DNA of 11,006 nucleotides from Bacillota bacterium (GTDB lineage Bacteria > Bacillota > UBA4882 > UBA8346), in the NCBI GenBank assembly GCA_023429995.1, contig JAEZCE010000042.1, positions 1 through 11,006 of the forward strand. Direction: 5' to 3'. A program made the translations under genes and the position numbers. Below the pieces are notes generated by a model. The model saw only the letters and a list, made by a program, of their open reading frames with translations. It did not search any database and was not told the DNA's origin. Position 1 is the stretch's first letter. The number at the start of each line of letters is the position of its first letter. This document shows, piece by piece, positions 1 through 6,045 of the stretch.

Positions 1-321
1 AAAGGGAATCAATATCAGATTAACAAAGACACCGTTACCTTTACCGCCACTTCCGGCGAAGGGGTTGAGTACTGGGAATACACTTACGACCTGCTGAACC
101 GGCTGACCGAAGTCGCTAAAAACGGCACGGTAGTGGCGGATTACGGTTACAGCCCCGAGGGACTGCGGGAGATCAAACGCTCTGCCGGTGTGACCACCCA
201 TTATGTTTTTGAAGGCATATCTTATGATGGACAAGGGAAAAACAATGAGAGTTGGGATGGGATTTCTTTTGATATGTATGGGTGTATTCTTGGGAATTAT
301 TTTACGCATTTTTCATGTTAA
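1..321 (+). pseudogene. Truncated Rhs/YD-repeat protein, 3' fragment
   Basis: The frame is open from the first base, so the gene begins outside the window. The first ~70 codons read as YD repeats: YDLLNRLTEVAKNG is followed by YGYSPEGLREIKRSAG and then HYVFEG, the usual lead-in to the next repeat. Rhs proteins are large secreted or surface polymorphic-toxin shells in which such repeats build a beta cocoon. Here the repeat stops at about base 215. The remaining 35 codons are low-complexity and unlike any Rhs core (no DPxGL junction) or toxin domain, and end at TAA 319-321. I read this as a decayed or rearranged rhs gene or orphan cassette. The upstream length is unknown, so an intact gene with an odd short tail cannot be excluded. 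Confidence 0.7.
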
Positions 322-346
322 CCCGGAGCAATTTTGGGCATCATAA
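203..346 (+). CDS. Possible small membrane protein ORF overlapping the rhs tail
   Basis: In the frame +1 relative to the rhs fragment there is a 47-codon ORF, with an internal ATG at 245 that would give 33 residues. The internal ATG has AAGGGA seven bases upstream. The 33-residue version is strongly hydrophobic (MRVGMGFLLICMGVFLGIIL), a plausible single membrane helix, followed by RIFHVNPEQFWAS. It begins where the Rhs repeat similarity ends, so it may be the gene that displaced the rhs 3' end, or just chance. No family recognised. Confidence 0.22.
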   Translation: MFLKAYLMMDKGKTMRVGMGFLLICMGVFLGIILRIFHVNPEQFWAS

Positions 347-454
347 TCATCAATTCCTTCCATGCATATTTTTGAGTTTTCATGAGCGAAGACAAAATCA
401 TGGTAATCAGGCTGAGCAAAAAGCAGGCATTCCGCACATTTGCATAGAAAATGA

Positions 455-483
455 AGCTTAACTAAAAAAGTTAGGCTTTTTTT
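455..483 (+). terminator. Intrinsic terminator downstream of the rhs fragment
   Basis: A 9-base stem, AGCTTAACT with AGTTAGGCT (one G-U pair), surrounds a five-A loop and is followed by seven Ts. This is a canonical rho-independent terminator on the + strand. Confidence 0.75.
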
Positions 484-590
484 ATGGTAGAGTCTTTTGG
501 GATCAGAGATACTCGCTTTTTTAATCTTAACCTAGTGCCTTGAATTGAATCCCCCTTAAGCTCCAGATTTACAAATTTATTTACCTTTAT

Positions 591-633
591 TTTACATTTC
601 TTTAATACCATGGATAGAAAATGATTGTATAAT
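591..633 (+). promoter_or_regulatory. Weak candidate promoter(s) for the DUF551 gene
   Basis: TTTACA (591-596) is separated by 18 bases from TAGAAA (615-620). A consensus TATAAT lies at 628-633 without a good -35 at normal spacing. Either could drive the gene at 748. The assignment rests on hexamer matches only. Confidence 0.22.
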
Positions 634-747
634 AAGAAAGTTCAGAATGATGCCCTATTCTATGGAAGTTCTGAAATGCTATGCGTCTGGTTTGAGATTA
701 CCTATCGCAAACATCCGAATATCACGATCATAAGGAGATTCACAAAG

Positions 748-930
748 ATGGACTGGATAAGCGTTAATGAGCGAACCCCCAGTAATTATGAAAGCGTTTT
801 AGTTTACTGCAATAACGGGGACAAGCCCGGCAATATCAATATTTTTACCTGGAATGACAAATGGTACAAAATGAATATGATTACGCATTGGATGCCATTG
901 CCCAAGCCTCCACAAGCAAAGAATCCTTAA
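748..930 (+). CDS. DUF551-family small protein
   Basis: Sixty residues starting MDWISVNERTP and ending with ITHWMPLPKPP, which are the two hallmarks of the DUF551 family (W-I-S/P-V near the N-terminus, T-H-W-M-P-L-P-x-P-P at the C-terminus). The family is widespread in phages, prophages and bacterial genomes and has no established function. ATG 748 is chosen because AAGGAG (732-737) lies ten bases upstream; the frame continues open to a TTG at 625, but that extension has no family similarity. The stop codon abuts the terminator stem at 931. Likely a solitary accessory, perhaps prophage-derived, gene transcribed towards the hydrogenase operon. Confidence 0.75.
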   Translation: MDWISVNERTPSNYESVLVYCNNGDKPGNINIFTWNDKWYKMNMITHWMPLPKPPQAKNP

Positions 931-966
931 AAAGCAATCCAGCAATATCTGCCGGATTGCTTTTTT
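931..966. terminator. Bidirectional terminator between DUF551 gene and hydA
   Basis: A perfect 10-base stem, AAAGCAATCC with GGATTGCTTT, lies between the two convergent genes. It is followed by six Ts on the + strand and by five Ts on the - strand, so it can end both the DUF551 transcript and the hydCBA transcript (hydA stops at 976). Confidence 0.85.
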
Positions 967-975
967 ATTTTAAGT

Positions 976-2703
976 TCATCGGCAATGCCGCCGGTCGAGA
1001 TAGCTTGTATGGAGGAGATGGTGGGAACGTTCCCCCAGTGGTTTGTCTAAAAACTCCCGGTATAATTGGACAACAGCCGGATTTTCATGGGATTTGCGCA
1101 GCGGCATCCCCTGGTCCAGTCCGTAAAGAGCCTCCATCCGGTTTTGGCGGACCTTCCCGGTGGTGGTGTAAGGCTGGCCCGCGCCGCCGATACATCCGCC
1201 GGGACAGGCCATGATTTCAATAAAAGTAGCATCACAATTACCTTGTTTGATTTTCTCCAGGATTTGTTTGGCGTTTCCCAGGCCATGGGCCACGGCCAAA
1301 TTGATTTTTTTTCCGTCCAGGTCCACCGAGGCCCCTTTGATCCCTTGCAGGCCCCGTAGGTCCGAAAATTCCAGTGTTTTTAAAGTTTGGCCGGTGACAA
1401 CCTCATAAACTGTGCGCAGGGCTGCTTCCATCACTCCGCCGGTGGTTCCGAAGATGGCTGCCGCGCCGGTCGATATCCCCAGAGGGGCATCGAATTCCCC
1501 CTCCGGCAAGCTGTTGAAGTCTATCCCCTGGTGGCGCAGCATCCTGCCAAGTTCACGGGTGGTTAAAACCGCATCCACATCGGGGAAAGCGCCGGAGCGC
1601 ATTTCCGGGCGGGCGGCTTCAAATTTTTTCGCGATACAGGGCATAATCGAAACCAAAAAGATGTCTTCCGGCGGGATGCCGGTTATCTGGGCGTAATAGG
1701 TTTTCGCCAGGGCCCCGAACATTTGTTGCGGCGACTTGCAACTGGAGAGATGGGGCAGCAATTCCGGATAGTAATGTTCAATATAGTTAATCCAGCCGGG
1801 ACAGCAGGAGGTGATCATCGGCAACACGCCGTCATTTTGAATCCGATCCAGCAATTCATGGCCTTCTTCCATAATCGTTAAATCAGCCGAAAAATCGGTA
1901 TCGAACACCCGTTGAAATCCCAGTTCCCTCAAAGCGGCCACCAGTTTCCCGGTGGCGAGATCCCCGGCGGGCTGAGCGAATTCTTCGGCGATGGAAACCC
2001 GGATGGCCGGGGCTACCTGGACGAGGACATGCTTTTGGGAATCATGGAGCGCTTCCCAAACTTTGTCGGTATCGTCTTTTTCATGAATAGCCCCGACCGG
2101 GCAGGCCAGGGCGCATTGGCCGCACAGTACACAAGCGGTCTCCGCCAACACTTTACCGTATTCCGGGGCCAGACAAACATCAATGCTGCGGTTTTGACTG
2201 TAAAGGATGCCCACTTCCTGGGTGCTGTGGCAAACCTCGGCGCAGCGGCCGCACTTGACGCATTTATTGGGATTTCTCACCAAAGCCGGCGTTGAGGTAT
2301 CGAGCGGCAGATTATTATGAATTTTTTCCCCTTGGATATCACTGATGCCGAACCTGGCGGCCAACTGTCGCAGTTCGCAATTGCCATTGCGGATACAGGT
2401 CAGGCATTCCTGGGGGTGATCGGCAAAGATCAATTCCAGGACCGTCCGGACGGTCTCGCGGACCCGTGGAGAATTGGTGGCGATATTCATTCCGGCCGCC
2501 ACCTGAGTGGAACAGGAGGCCACCAGATTTTTGATTCCGGCCACTTCCACCAGGCAAACCCGGCAATTGGCCTTTACGCGTTGATCCGGATGGTGGCACA
2601 GGGTGGGAATAAACGTTCCTTGCCTTTTCGCGGCCTCCAAAATCGAAATCCCGGAAGGCACTGAGACTTCCTTGCCGTTTAAAACAATTTGCACCATATC
2701 CAT
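976..2703 (-). CDS. hydA: [FeFe] hydrogenase catalytic subunit HydA
   Basis: 575 residues; catalyses 2H+ + 2e- = H2 in the cytoplasmic HydABC complex. Domain order is: plant-type [2Fe-2S] (C36, C47, C50, C64), His-Cys3 [4Fe-4S] (H96, C100, C103, C109), two [4Fe-4S] motifs (C148/151/154/158 and C191/194/197/201), then the H-cluster domain. All three H-cluster signatures are intact: TSCCPGW (C300 proton-transfer Cys, C301 ligand), MPCIAKKFE (C356), and EIMACPGGCIGGAGQ (C500, C504). The small-subunit-like tail ends LLHTSYLDRR. This is the CpI-like M3 layout, without the extra C-terminal [2Fe-2S] domain of the Thermotoga HydA. The start is ATG 2703, sharing one base with the hydB stop (TAATG), with GGAGGT at 2713-2718; an upstream in-frame ATG at 2751 lies inside hydB and adds non-homologous residues. 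The maturases HydEFG are not in this window. Confidence 0.97.
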   Translation of the reverse strand: MDMVQIVLNGKEVSVPSGISILEAAKRQGTFIPTLCHHPDQRVKANCRVCLVEVAGIKNLVASCSTQVAAGMNIATNSPRVRETVRTVLELIFADHPQECLTCIRNGNCELRQLAARFGISDIQGEKIHNNLPLDTSTPALVRNPNKCVKCGRCAEVCHSTQEVGILYSQNRSIDVCLAPEYGKVLAETACVLCGQCALACPVGAIHEKDDTDKVWEALHDSQKHVLVQVAPAIRVSIAEEFAQPAGDLATGKLVAALRELGFQRVFDTDFSADLTIMEEGHELLDRIQNDGVLPMITSCCPGWINYIEHYYPELLPHLSSCKSPQQMFGALAKTYYAQITGIPPEDIFLVSIMPCIAKKFEAARPEMRSGAFPDVDAVLTTRELGRMLRHQGIDFNSLPEGEFDAPLGISTGAAAIFGTTGGVMEAALRTVYEVVTGQTLKTLEFSDLRGLQGIKGASVDLDGKKINLAVAHGLGNAKQILEKIKQGNCDATFIEIMACPGGCIGGAGQPYTTTGKVRQNRMEALYGLDQGMPLRKSHENPAVVQLYREFLDKPLGERSHHLLHTSYLDRRHCR

Positions 2704-3989
2704 TAAAGGGCTACCTCCGTGTAATCGTTCTCCGGATGGGGCGGGCAACATCCGAGATATTCCTCTCTGTAGTACTCCAGGGAAGATTTTAATGTATTTC
2801 CGGCCGCCTGACCCAGACCGCAGAAGGAAGCGTTTTGAATGGCCCGGGTATAGCGTTCCAGAAGCTCAACCCCATCTTTACCGGCCTCGCCGGCCACCAG
2901 CTTCTGAAGAATGATGTTGGCCTGCCGTAAACCTTCCCGGCACGGTGTACATTTTCCGCAACTTTCATGGAGGAAAAAGCGCAGCCGGTTTTGGACATTG
3001 ACCAGGATGGAGCGGGTGTCGTCCAGGATGAAAATGGCTCCGGAACCAATGGTAATCCCAGCCCGGGCGCAGGCTTGATATTCCAGCGGGGTATCCAACA
3101 GCCCGGGCGGGACCAGCACTCCGGATGCTCCGCCGATATTGACCGCCTTGATGGAGCGGCCGGGTTTGGGCCCGCCGCCGTATTCGCCGATAATTTGGGC
3201 AAAAGTGATTCCGAAGGGAACCTCATAGAGGCCGCGCCGGACGACATCGCCGGAGAGGGATATTAATTTACTTCCCGGACTGTCGACTGTGCCGATCCTG
3301 CGGTACCATGAGGCCCCATTTTCAATGATTTGCGGAATATTGGCCAGGGTTTCCACATTATTGATTAAAGTTGGCCGATTCCAAAGCCCGCATTGGGTCG
3401 GGTAGGGTGGTTTCACCCGGGGGCGGCCTTTCCGGCCTTCGATTGATGAGAGTAACGCGGTTTCTTCCCCGCAAAGATAACTGCCTGCTCCGGAAAACAG
3501 TTCCAGCGAAAAGGAAAATCCGCTTCCCAGAATATTTTGCCCCAGCAAGCCCCCCTCATTGGCTTGCTTCATGCTCTCCCGCAAAATTTTCTGGGCTTCC
3601 GGGTACTCATGCCGGACATAGATGTAACCGTGGGAAGCGCCGGACAGATAAGCGGCGATGGTGATCCCTTCAATCAATTGGAAGGGGATATGGGTCATGA
3701 TAAAGCGGTCTTTAAAGGTCCCGGGCTCTCCTTCATCGGCATTGCAGACTATAAACCGTTTGGTCTCGGCATTATCCCGGACCATGGCGATTTTTTTCCC
3801 GGTGGGAAAAGCGGCCCCGCCCCGGCCCCGCAGGCCGGAATCCTGAATCTCCCGGATCGTGGCCTCCGGATGATTTTCCAGCGCCTTTTTCAACGCCGTA
3901 TATCCGCCATTTTGGCAATAGGATTGAAGAAGGGCGGTTTGCCGGGACTGGATATTAAAAACCAAGGCATTTTCCATGGCATTATTCAT
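2703..3989 (-). CDS. hydB: NAD-linked [FeFe] hydrogenase flavoprotein subunit HydB (NuoF-like)
   Basis: 428 residues; binds FMN and NAD(H) and passes electrons to HydA. Visible motifs: GLRGRGGAAFPTGKK (52-66) and NADEGEPGTFKDR (83-95) of the FMN/NADH site, SGAGSYLCGEETAL (166-179), LINNVET (208-214), an SLBB-like region (about 240-330), and the N3-type [4Fe-4S] ligands ESCGKCTPCREG (C344, C347, C350) with C390. Length matches NuoF (about 430) and is well short of bifurcating HydB proteins (about 600), because the N-terminal thioredoxin-like [2Fe-2S] domain and the C-terminal two-[4Fe-4S] ferredoxin domain are absent. The tail has only an unpaired CC at 414-415. Start ATG 3989 overlaps the hydC stop (ATGA) and has AAGGAG ten bases upstream; Met5 is a less likely alternative. 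Confidence 0.95.
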   Translation of the reverse strand: MNNAMENALVFNIQSRQTALLQSYCQNGGYTALKKALENHPEATIREIQDSGLRGRGGAAFPTGKKIAMVRDNAETKRFIVCNADEGEPGTFKDRFIMTHIPFQLIEGITIAAYLSGASHGYIYVRHEYPEAQKILRESMKQANEGGLLGQNILGSGFSFSLELFSGAGSYLCGEETALLSSIEGRKGRPRVKPPYPTQCGLWNRPTLINNVETLANIPQIIENGASWYRRIGTVDSPGSKLISLSGDVVRRGLYEVPFGITFAQIIGEYGGGPKPGRSIKAVNIGGASGVLVPPGLLDTPLEYQACARAGITIGSGAIFILDDTRSILVNVQNRLRFFLHESCGKCTPCREGLRQANIILQKLVAGEAGKDGVELLERYTRAIQNASFCGLGQAAGNTLKSSLEYYREEYLGCCPPHPENDYTEVAL

Positions 3990-4462
3990 GGCAGCTTGCT
4001 CTCCTTCCGGATGGCTTGAAGGATGGAAACGGCTTTTTCCGGCGTCAAGTCTCCATAGATGGTGTCATCCACTTTAATGGCGGGTGACATGTAACAGGCG
4101 CCTAAACAATTGACTTCTTCCAGGGAGAAAAAACCGTCCGGGGTTGTTTGGCCTAGGGATATCGCCAGTTCCTGTTGAAGCGCTTCTAAAATCTTTATTT
4201 TTCCCGCATTTTCACAGGGAGCATTGACGCAAATCCTGACCCGGTGGATTCCTCGGGGTTTAAAGGATAACTCCGTGTAAAAGGAGGCGGTGGAATAAAC
4301 CCGGCAGCGCGATATTTTCAGGGATTCGGCGATTTGGTTGACATCGCTTTCGCTTATGAACTGTTGGGGGTTTCCCTCCTGGACCGCCAGGAGGATTTGC
4401 AACAGGGGCGCCTTCAGGCCGCCGGATTGCTCAATAATATCCTGGATTGCAGCTGGATGCAT
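3986..4462 (-). CDS. hydC: NAD-linked [FeFe] hydrogenase [2Fe-2S] subunit HydC (NuoE-like)
   Basis: 158 residues, the usual NuoE length. An N-terminal helical segment (about 1-65, ending in RVYSTASFYTEL) precedes a thioredoxin-like [2Fe-2S] domain with the classic ligands C78-x4-C83 (CVNAPC) and C119-x3-C123 (CLGAC). In NuoE/HydC proteins this cluster sits next to the flavin of the NuoF/HydB partner. The start is ATG 4462, with AAGGAG at 4471-4476; an upstream TTG at 4501 would add residues unlike the family and lacks a site. First gene of the hydCBA operon; the stop overlaps the hydB start in ATGA, indicating translational coupling. Confidence 0.95.
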   Translation of the reverse strand: MHPAAIQDIIEQSGGLKAPLLQILLAVQEGNPQQFISESDVNQIAESLKISRCRVYSTASFYTELSFKPRGIHRVRICVNAPCENAGKIKILEALQQELAISLGQTTPDGFFSLEEVNCLGACYMSPAIKVDDTIYGDLTPEKAVSILQAIRKESKLP

Positions 4463-4522
4463 TAATTTATCTCCTTTCCCGGGGCTGTCGCTTTTATGCA
4501 AAGAAATTGAAAATCTTGAGAA

Positions 4523-4595
4523 GGGTACGTTGGCGCACCCAATTTACAGTAGAGACAGTTCCCTTGGCAGAGCGGGGTTTTCCGGAATGGAAAAC
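4523..4595 (-). promoter_or_regulatory. Structured 5' leader of the hyd operon (two stem-loops)
   Basis: If transcription starts near 4604, hydC has a leader of about 140 bases. It contains GTTTTCC/GGAAAAC (4577-4583 with 4589-4595, loop of five) and GGGTACG/CGCACCC (4523-4529 with 4534-4540, one mismatch, four-base loop). Neither has a U-tract, so they are not terminators. They could influence message stability or act as binding sites. No known riboswitch recognised. Confidence 0.35.
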
Positions 4596-4610
4596 GTTGA
4601 CTCTGACGAA

Positions 4611-4640
4611 AGTATATACTCAGATGCAACCGCCGGTCAA
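4611..4640 (-). promoter_or_regulatory. Candidate sigma-A promoter of hydCBA
   Basis: On the - strand, TTGACC (4640-4635, five of six to consensus) and TATACT (4616-4611, five of six) are separated by 18 bases. The -10 lies in the perfect palindrome AGTATATACT. This is the best promoter match upstream of hydC. Confidence 0.5.
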
Positions 4641-4663
4641 TAATAGTTAATCTATCTGCAAAT

Positions 4664-4724
4664 TTGTGAAAGATTCCTTGCAATGCCGCTTAATATTTAA
4701 CGATATTCGCCAAAAATTTAACAA
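4664..4724. promoter_or_regulatory. Candidate Rex operators upstream of hydCBA
   Basis: Two half-matching sites. At 4664-4683, a perfect left half TTGTGAA is followed six bases on by CTTGCAA (four of seven to TTCACAA). At 4707-4724, TCGCCAA-AAAT-TTAACAA has a perfect right half of the clostridial box TTGTTAAnnnnTTAACAA and four of seven in the left half. The known Rex box family is the basis; both sites are imperfect and lie upstream of the -35. Confidence 0.25.
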
Positions 4725-4848
4725 GCAGCCTGAGGGTAACTGGGTTGTATAAGTATGGGGCACAGCATTCTTTGCTTTTCTGAGGGAGAGGCACAGAGGA
4801 AAACCAATAATTTTGACGGAAATTAAAAAATTATCAACTTCAACCAAT

Positions 4849-5021
4849 GATTTCGACTTTAGCCGAAATCCATGTCATCCGGCGCTTTCCCATATGTGCG
4901 CCGGGGCGAAACCTTGCCGGATTGGATGAACTTCGTGGGATACTCATTTGCGTCGTCAAAAGTCGTACAGTGCAAGGAACGACCGAGCGAGGAGCACAGA
5001 TAATGTTGAGGTGGACGACTT
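4849..5021. other. Possible structured RNA or palindromic intergenic element
   Basis: This rex-hydC spacer has no credible gene but carries serial inverted repeats: GATTTCG/CGAAATC (4849-4855, 4864-4870), CCGGCGC/GCGCCGG (4879-4885, 4898-4904), and a nested pair with outer GTCGTC/GACGAC (4952-4957, 5014-5019) and inner GTCGT/ACGAC (4962-4966, 4979-4983). An alternative AAGTCGT/ACGACTT pairing (4960-4966, 5015-5021) competes with the nested one. Short ORFs cross it on both strands but none has a ribosome binding site or family look. Strand and function are unknown. Confidence 0.3.
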
Positions 5022-5055
5022 GTGGCAAATCATTTTTTAGTCCCCGGAGACATGA

Positions 5056-5091
5056 AAAAGAACCGGATTGAATTTGGGATCCGGTTCTTTT
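5056..5091 (-). terminator. Intrinsic terminator downstream of rex
   Basis: A perfect 13-base stem (AAAAGAACCGGAT with ATCCGGTTCTTTT) around a 10-base loop starts 41 bases beyond the rex stop. On the - strand the stem ends in a T-run. The symmetrical A/T flanks allow termination in both directions. It separates rex from hydCBA, so the operon needs its own promoter. Confidence 0.85.
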
Positions 5092-5131
5092 GTCTGATTC
5101 AGTGTATCGAATGATATTTTGTTACCACGAA

Positions 5132-5779
5132 TCAGTTGTTCGTTTCCTTGTCGTTTTCGATCAGCTTATACCCCAAAATCATCAGGCTGTCGCTGAGATG
5201 GATATTTTCAACGATCATCCCCGCCGGGACTTTCAATTCGATGGGCGCGAAATTCCAGATGCCTTTGATCCCCAGACTGATGATGAATGAGGCGACTTCA
5301 TTGGCATAAGCTTCGGGTACGGTAAGAGCCGCAATATCCACCCGGTTGTTTTGGACAAATAGGCCCAAGGCATCGAGGTGTTTGATTTCGATATCCCTGA
5401 TTTTTTTCCCGATTAACTGGGGGTTGATATCGAAGATGCCGGTGATTTTAAAACCTTTTTTTTCAAAGTCGCTATGTTTGGCCAGGGCTTGCCCAAGGGA
5501 ACCCGAACCGATAATAATCACATTCTGTACAATATGCATCCCTAGGAGCTTATGGATCTCCCGGTGTAAAGACTGAACATCATAACCATAACCCTGGAGG
5601 CCGGCGCTTCCAAAGTTGGAAAAATCCTGTCGTACCTGGGAAGGAGTTATTCCCATGATGTTGCTGAGATCTCTGGAGGAAATTCTTTGAATCCCCAATT
5701 GCATCAGCGCGGAAAGGCTTCTGTAATATACCGGAAGGCGTTTGAGGGTCGGACTGGGAATCTTTTTTTCATATTTCAT
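5132..5779 (-). CDS. rex: Redox-sensing transcriptional repressor Rex
   Basis: 215 residues, the normal Rex length. The N-terminal winged helix (about 1-80) includes the recognition stretch TPSQVRQDFSNFGSAG (45-60) and GYGYDV. The Rossmann domain has IIIGSGSLGQALA (88-100) for NAD(H) and FDINP (116-120), followed by the conserved IWNFAPIELKVP (174-185). Rex represses fermentation and hydrogenase-type genes when NADH/NAD+ is low and lets go when NADH rises, so its place next to hydCBA is functionally coherent. The start is uncertain: ATG 5779 fits family length but has only a weak GGTG upstream; TTG at 5788 or 5800 are alternatives, and GAGG at 5803-5806 is too close to the latter. Confidence 0.93.
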   Translation of the reverse strand: MKYEKKIPSPTLKRLPVYYRSLSALMQLGIQRISSRDLSNIMGITPSQVRQDFSNFGSAGLQGYGYDVQSLHREIHKLLGMHIVQNVIIIGSGSLGQALAKHSDFEKKGFKITGIFDINPQLIGKKIRDIEIKHLDALGLFVQNNRVDIAALTVPEAYANEVASFIISLGIKGIWNFAPIELKVPAGMIVENIHLSDSLMILGYKLIENDKETNN

Positions 5780-5821
5780 TGCAAACAATTCACCACACAA
5801 TCCTCTGATTCAATCCACAGA

Positions 5822-5834
5822 TTGTATGATACAA
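5822..5834. promoter_or_regulatory. 13-base palindrome in the rex upstream region
   Basis: TTGTATGATACAA is a perfect inverted repeat (six-base arms, one-base centre), 43 bases upstream of the rex ATG. It looks like an operator for a dimeric regulator but does not match the Rex box spacing. Regulator unknown. Confidence 0.35.
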
Positions 5835-5879
5835 CAGTTTGGAATAAAACATAAGCATGATTTGTTCATTTCCGGGAAA

Positions 5880-5897
5880 TTTAAATATTATTCACAA
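5880..5897. promoter_or_regulatory. Candidate Rex half-site upstream of rex
   Basis: TTTAAAT-ATTA-TTCACAA has a perfect right half of the Rex box TTGTGAAnnnnTTCACAA but a poor left half (three of seven). It lies about 100 bases upstream of rex, where autoregulation would be expected. Weak on its own. Confidence 0.22.
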
Positions 5898-5953
5898 TCT
5901 TGCGCAAAATGGAACAATCAAAAAAAGAGCCTCATACATCGTGTTTATAAAGA

Positions 5954-5979
5954 AACGGCCGGGTGAATGCCCGGCCGTT
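5954..5979 (-). terminator. Terminator downstream of the polysaccharide lyase gene
   Basis: A perfect GC-rich 10-base stem (AACGGCCGGG with CCCGGCCGTT, six-base loop) lies 67 bases beyond the stop of the lyase gene. On the - strand it runs into TTTCTTTAT, an acceptable T-rich tail. Confidence 0.7.
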
Positions 5980-6045
5980 AAAACCTGAAACTGTTTCCCG
6001 CCGATTCTGCATCATTTCAGCGGATGGAAGAAGCCGTATCGTTTT

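Larger units (their letters stand above)
322..747. other. Gene-poor stretch
   Basis: Apart from the end of the small hydrophobic ORF, the terminator at 455-483 and weak promoter-like hexamers near 591-633, I see no convincing gene on either strand. The sequence is AT-rich. Confidence 0.5.

Noticed and set aside
1912..2295. 127-codon + strand frame
   Set aside because: Antisense shadow of hydA, whose cluster-binding motifs are unmistakable on the other strand.
2703..2751. Upstream in-frame start for hydA at 2751
   Set aside because: It would add 16 residues overlapping the end of hydB, with no family similarity; ATG 2703 has a good GGAGGT and the usual TAATG overlap.
3537..4019. 160-codon + strand frame
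   Set aside because: Antisense shadow of hydB with GC-driven openness; no start signal.
4847..5071. 74-codon + strand frame, and the opposing frame 4840-5028
   Set aside because: Neither has a ribosome binding site or recognisable family, and both run across the stem-loop region, which better explains the sequence.
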